Assembly: GCA_949128115.1 (NCBI GenBank)
Contig: OX421961.1
Span: 81,079,277 to 81,143,276 of the forward strand
DNA from: Anaspis maculata
Lineage: Eukaryota; Arthropoda; Insecta; Coleoptera; Scraptiidae
Length of the DNA: 64,000 nucleotides
Direction of reading: 5' to 3'
Numbering within the stretch: the first letter of the stretch is position 1; every line of letters begins with the position of its first letter. This document shows positions 61,900-64,000 of this stretch, piece by piece. The notes beneath the pieces were generated by a model. The model was not told the origin of the DNA. It saw only the letters and a program-made list of their open reading frames with translations, and did no database searches. Position numbers and translations under genes: made by a program.

Positions 61900-64000
61900 G
61901 GTGCGTGGTCCCTTTCCCCCCAGACGGTTTGTAACTATTACTGGCACAGTAAATCCGGCAGAACAAGAAACTGCATGGATGGTCAGCAATTTTTATTTCA
62001 GATCTTTCTTCAAGACACCATTCTGAGTGGTTTGTGATTTTGTTCGACAAAATTTGAGAGATGGAGTTAACGTAACCAGACCCAGAGATTTTTGAATAAT
62101 TGTCTGTACCAATAGTCCTGGGGCGTCTGTTACCTATTCCCTGGAATTTTGAATGAAGATTTCGAATAACCACGTGAAATAGTGTCCTTGTTGCAGTCCG
62201 CAAACAGTTGTGCAGTGCACAACTTTACTACACATGCTGCGCGTCAAAAATTACTGTTCAATTTAGAATGTCTAAAGCTACGTCCGCACGGTATACCGCT
62301 AAAATGCTATTGTTATTATTGTCCATATATTGTCCGATATATCCATGGACCTGTACCTACACTAGACTAGATTTAACCGACTTTGGATCTCTGAAGATAA
62401 GCGAGACATCCATGCTTAGCCTCGAAAAACGGACACCTGTATACAGCGTCCCTCAACAGTGTCAAGAAATTCAAGAATTCAATTTCAAATTTTCAAATTA
62501 ACTTGGAAGACCAGGCGGTAGGCCATTCTGGGTAGGAAAAATTCCGACCAAAGCTTTTATGGTGTCAGACTCTTCGTTAGATCAGTAGGTATCTGAGCTC
62601 GTATCTGAGTTTCCGCCCAAAAACGAGTTGTGCTGATTCCTTCACATCTGCACAAAGATAAAGGATGCCTTGAAGGTGCAAAAAGACTTGGTAAACCTTG
62701 AAGACTTGGTACTTTTTCGCTTCATTTGCCTCAATGCAAACTTACAACTCTTACGCAAATATTGGACGCATTTGTCATAATCTCCATGCCAGTTTTACTG
62801 TTGAAAAAAAAGATTTCTTTGTGCGGGTCAGATAAATCACATTTAATTGTTTTTCCATGCAAGAAAACGATAAGGCAACATGTATTTTTGTTGTTTTCTA
62901 ATAGCCCAGGAAAGAAATACAAAATTTTGATGAAACCCGGAATAAATTGAAGAAAATCTATAAATTCAAGGATCCCTTCAGAATTTGATGAGAAACAACA
63001 TACCTGTCCGAGGCTTGGCATTTTTTCTGTGGGAGGTCGAAGATACAAGAAGTTACCATTTTTAAAGTTGGTTCTTTTTTGATGATTTTCATTGGACGTC
63101 ATATTTTCAAGGTCGAGGAACCCAATGCAATAGTTCCCAGGAAGTGAATTGTACCAGTGGCGTGTACCAGACAACCGCGAAGGGGCCAAGATGCGATTTT
63201 TCATAAAGTCGTATGGTGAACCGCGATCAACACTTTTTTTGACATGTTTAGTATCATTTCTAATCAAATTGGTATTATCAGGAGAAAACATGTTTTTTTT
63301 TTACCTTCAAACTTCATGTTTTGTAGCTCTAGTTCCACCAGTGTCCAATGTATTTCCAACTATGATTTTGATTTAGATAGTTTGGTTTGGGCTATTTTAC
63401 ACTCAAATATCATTCGCTGAATTTTTTTTTTCTGTTTTTACAAAGTTACGGAGTGATTTTATTTCTTGAGATGTATCAAATGAAAGCTTGATTTGACGAA
63501 ACGTGCTATTTCACAAGAAAAATTGGGCTACGATTGGAATGTAGCTTTAAATTGGTACTTAAATCATTTTATGGCATGCACATAATTTTCTCTATCAAAC
63601 AAAATGAGGGAAACAAAAATCGGAGCCGTATTTTAGTCTTGACATCATTTTTCTTCCGACAATGCGGAATAAATTTCGCAAAGAAACGCGAAGTTTCGAT
63701 CTGTAAAGGACCCCGCACGATTCTTATGGAAAATGGCTCCCGGTTAAATTCTCTGAATTTTTGATATGTTGTAGCTCATGAGATACTAATCAAATACCGT
63801 GAACCCCAAACTCAAATAATGGACAGTTTTTTACCCACAGGGGGTTGAAGTTGGAGGTTTTGACGGCTTAAAAATGATATTCTGACGTAAATAAAAGCTT
63901 TCTATGTGGTTTCTCTTCAAGTTGTGTTTCATGCTGAATGTATTTATTTGACAGAAAAATATCAACCCCCTCCTCCACCCCCATCTCCTATCTACCATCA
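61900..64000. other. probable EDC3 intron, no exon recognised
   Basis: The longest open frame (63291-62731, minus, 186 codons) contains a donor-like GGACAG/GTATGT at about 63004, but its protein has no EDC3 domain and its phase does not fit the last exon. Other ORFs are short and compositionally random. Confidence 0.35.

Noticed and set aside
62731..63291. 186-codon minus-strand ORF as an EDC3 exon
   Set aside because: Although a GGACAG/GTATGT donor is present, the translation has no LSm, FDF or YjeF-N features, and the phase does not match the last exon.
1..64000. CRISPR arrays, operons, bacterial-type promoters or ribosome binding sites
   Set aside because: The window is clearly eukaryotic, with spliced genes and retrotransposons; repeats with regular unique spacers were not seen.

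Overview
This is a stretch of a eukaryotic nuclear genome, most likely an arthropod and probably an insect. It is AT-rich, its genes are split by GT-AG introns ranging from 57 bp to over 20 kb, and the non-coding DNA is crowded with small DNA transposons, solo LTRs and TACC/GGTA-type microsatellites. The species cannot be fixed from the sequence; a hemipteran is a guess only. There are no bacterial features such as operons, ribosome binding sites or CRISPR arrays.

Four protein-coding genes are well supported. (1) On the minus strand, 13890 to 9158, five exons encode a complete 278-residue SINA/SIAH-type RING E3 ubiquitin ligase. (2) On the plus strand, 21573 to 57443, eighteen exons that join in phase encode 1648 residues of a TRPM-family cation channel, from near the N terminus to the stop codon; the first coding exon(s) were not found. 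(3) Inside the third intron between these exons, on the opposite strand (44522 to 43812), lies an uninterrupted 236-codon ORF resembling the mitochondrial protein MAIP1 (C2orf47). (4) On the minus strand, 61350 to 60876, is the last exon of EDC3, an mRNA decapping enhancer; its upstream exons lie beyond the window or were not recognised. A small signal-peptide ORF at 8834 to 8610 (minus) is a weaker candidate.

Layout: 1-9 kb is repeats, including a foldback element at 2-3.4 kb and a GCGTGRGAT-rich degenerate repeat at 4.7-5.9 kb. 9.2-13.9 kb is the SINA-like gene, whose large introns carry a foldback element. 14-21.5 kb is repeats, including nested palindromes around a Tc1-like transposase scrap. 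21.6-57.4 kb is the TRPM gene; its 20.6-kb intron holds most of the transposons. 57.4-60.9 kb is the convergent intergenic and 3'UTR region, and 60.9-64 kb is the EDC3 end.

The most striking non-genic feature is the density of long inverted-repeat (foldback) elements: about 2.0-3.4, 3.8-4.5, 9.6-10.5, 16.3-17.6, 23.6-26.5, 30.8-32.1, 33.5-37.0, 37.9-38.4 and 40.4-41.7 kb. Several sit inside the TRPM intron and would be transcribed as long hairpins. Two of them were interrupted by solo LTRs, and in each case the undisturbed arm preserves the pre-insertion sequence. A tRNA-derived SINE with a 14-bp target duplication is inserted in a MITE. Exon boundaries come from reading frame, splice consensus and protein similarity recalled from the families; no alignment or expression data were available.
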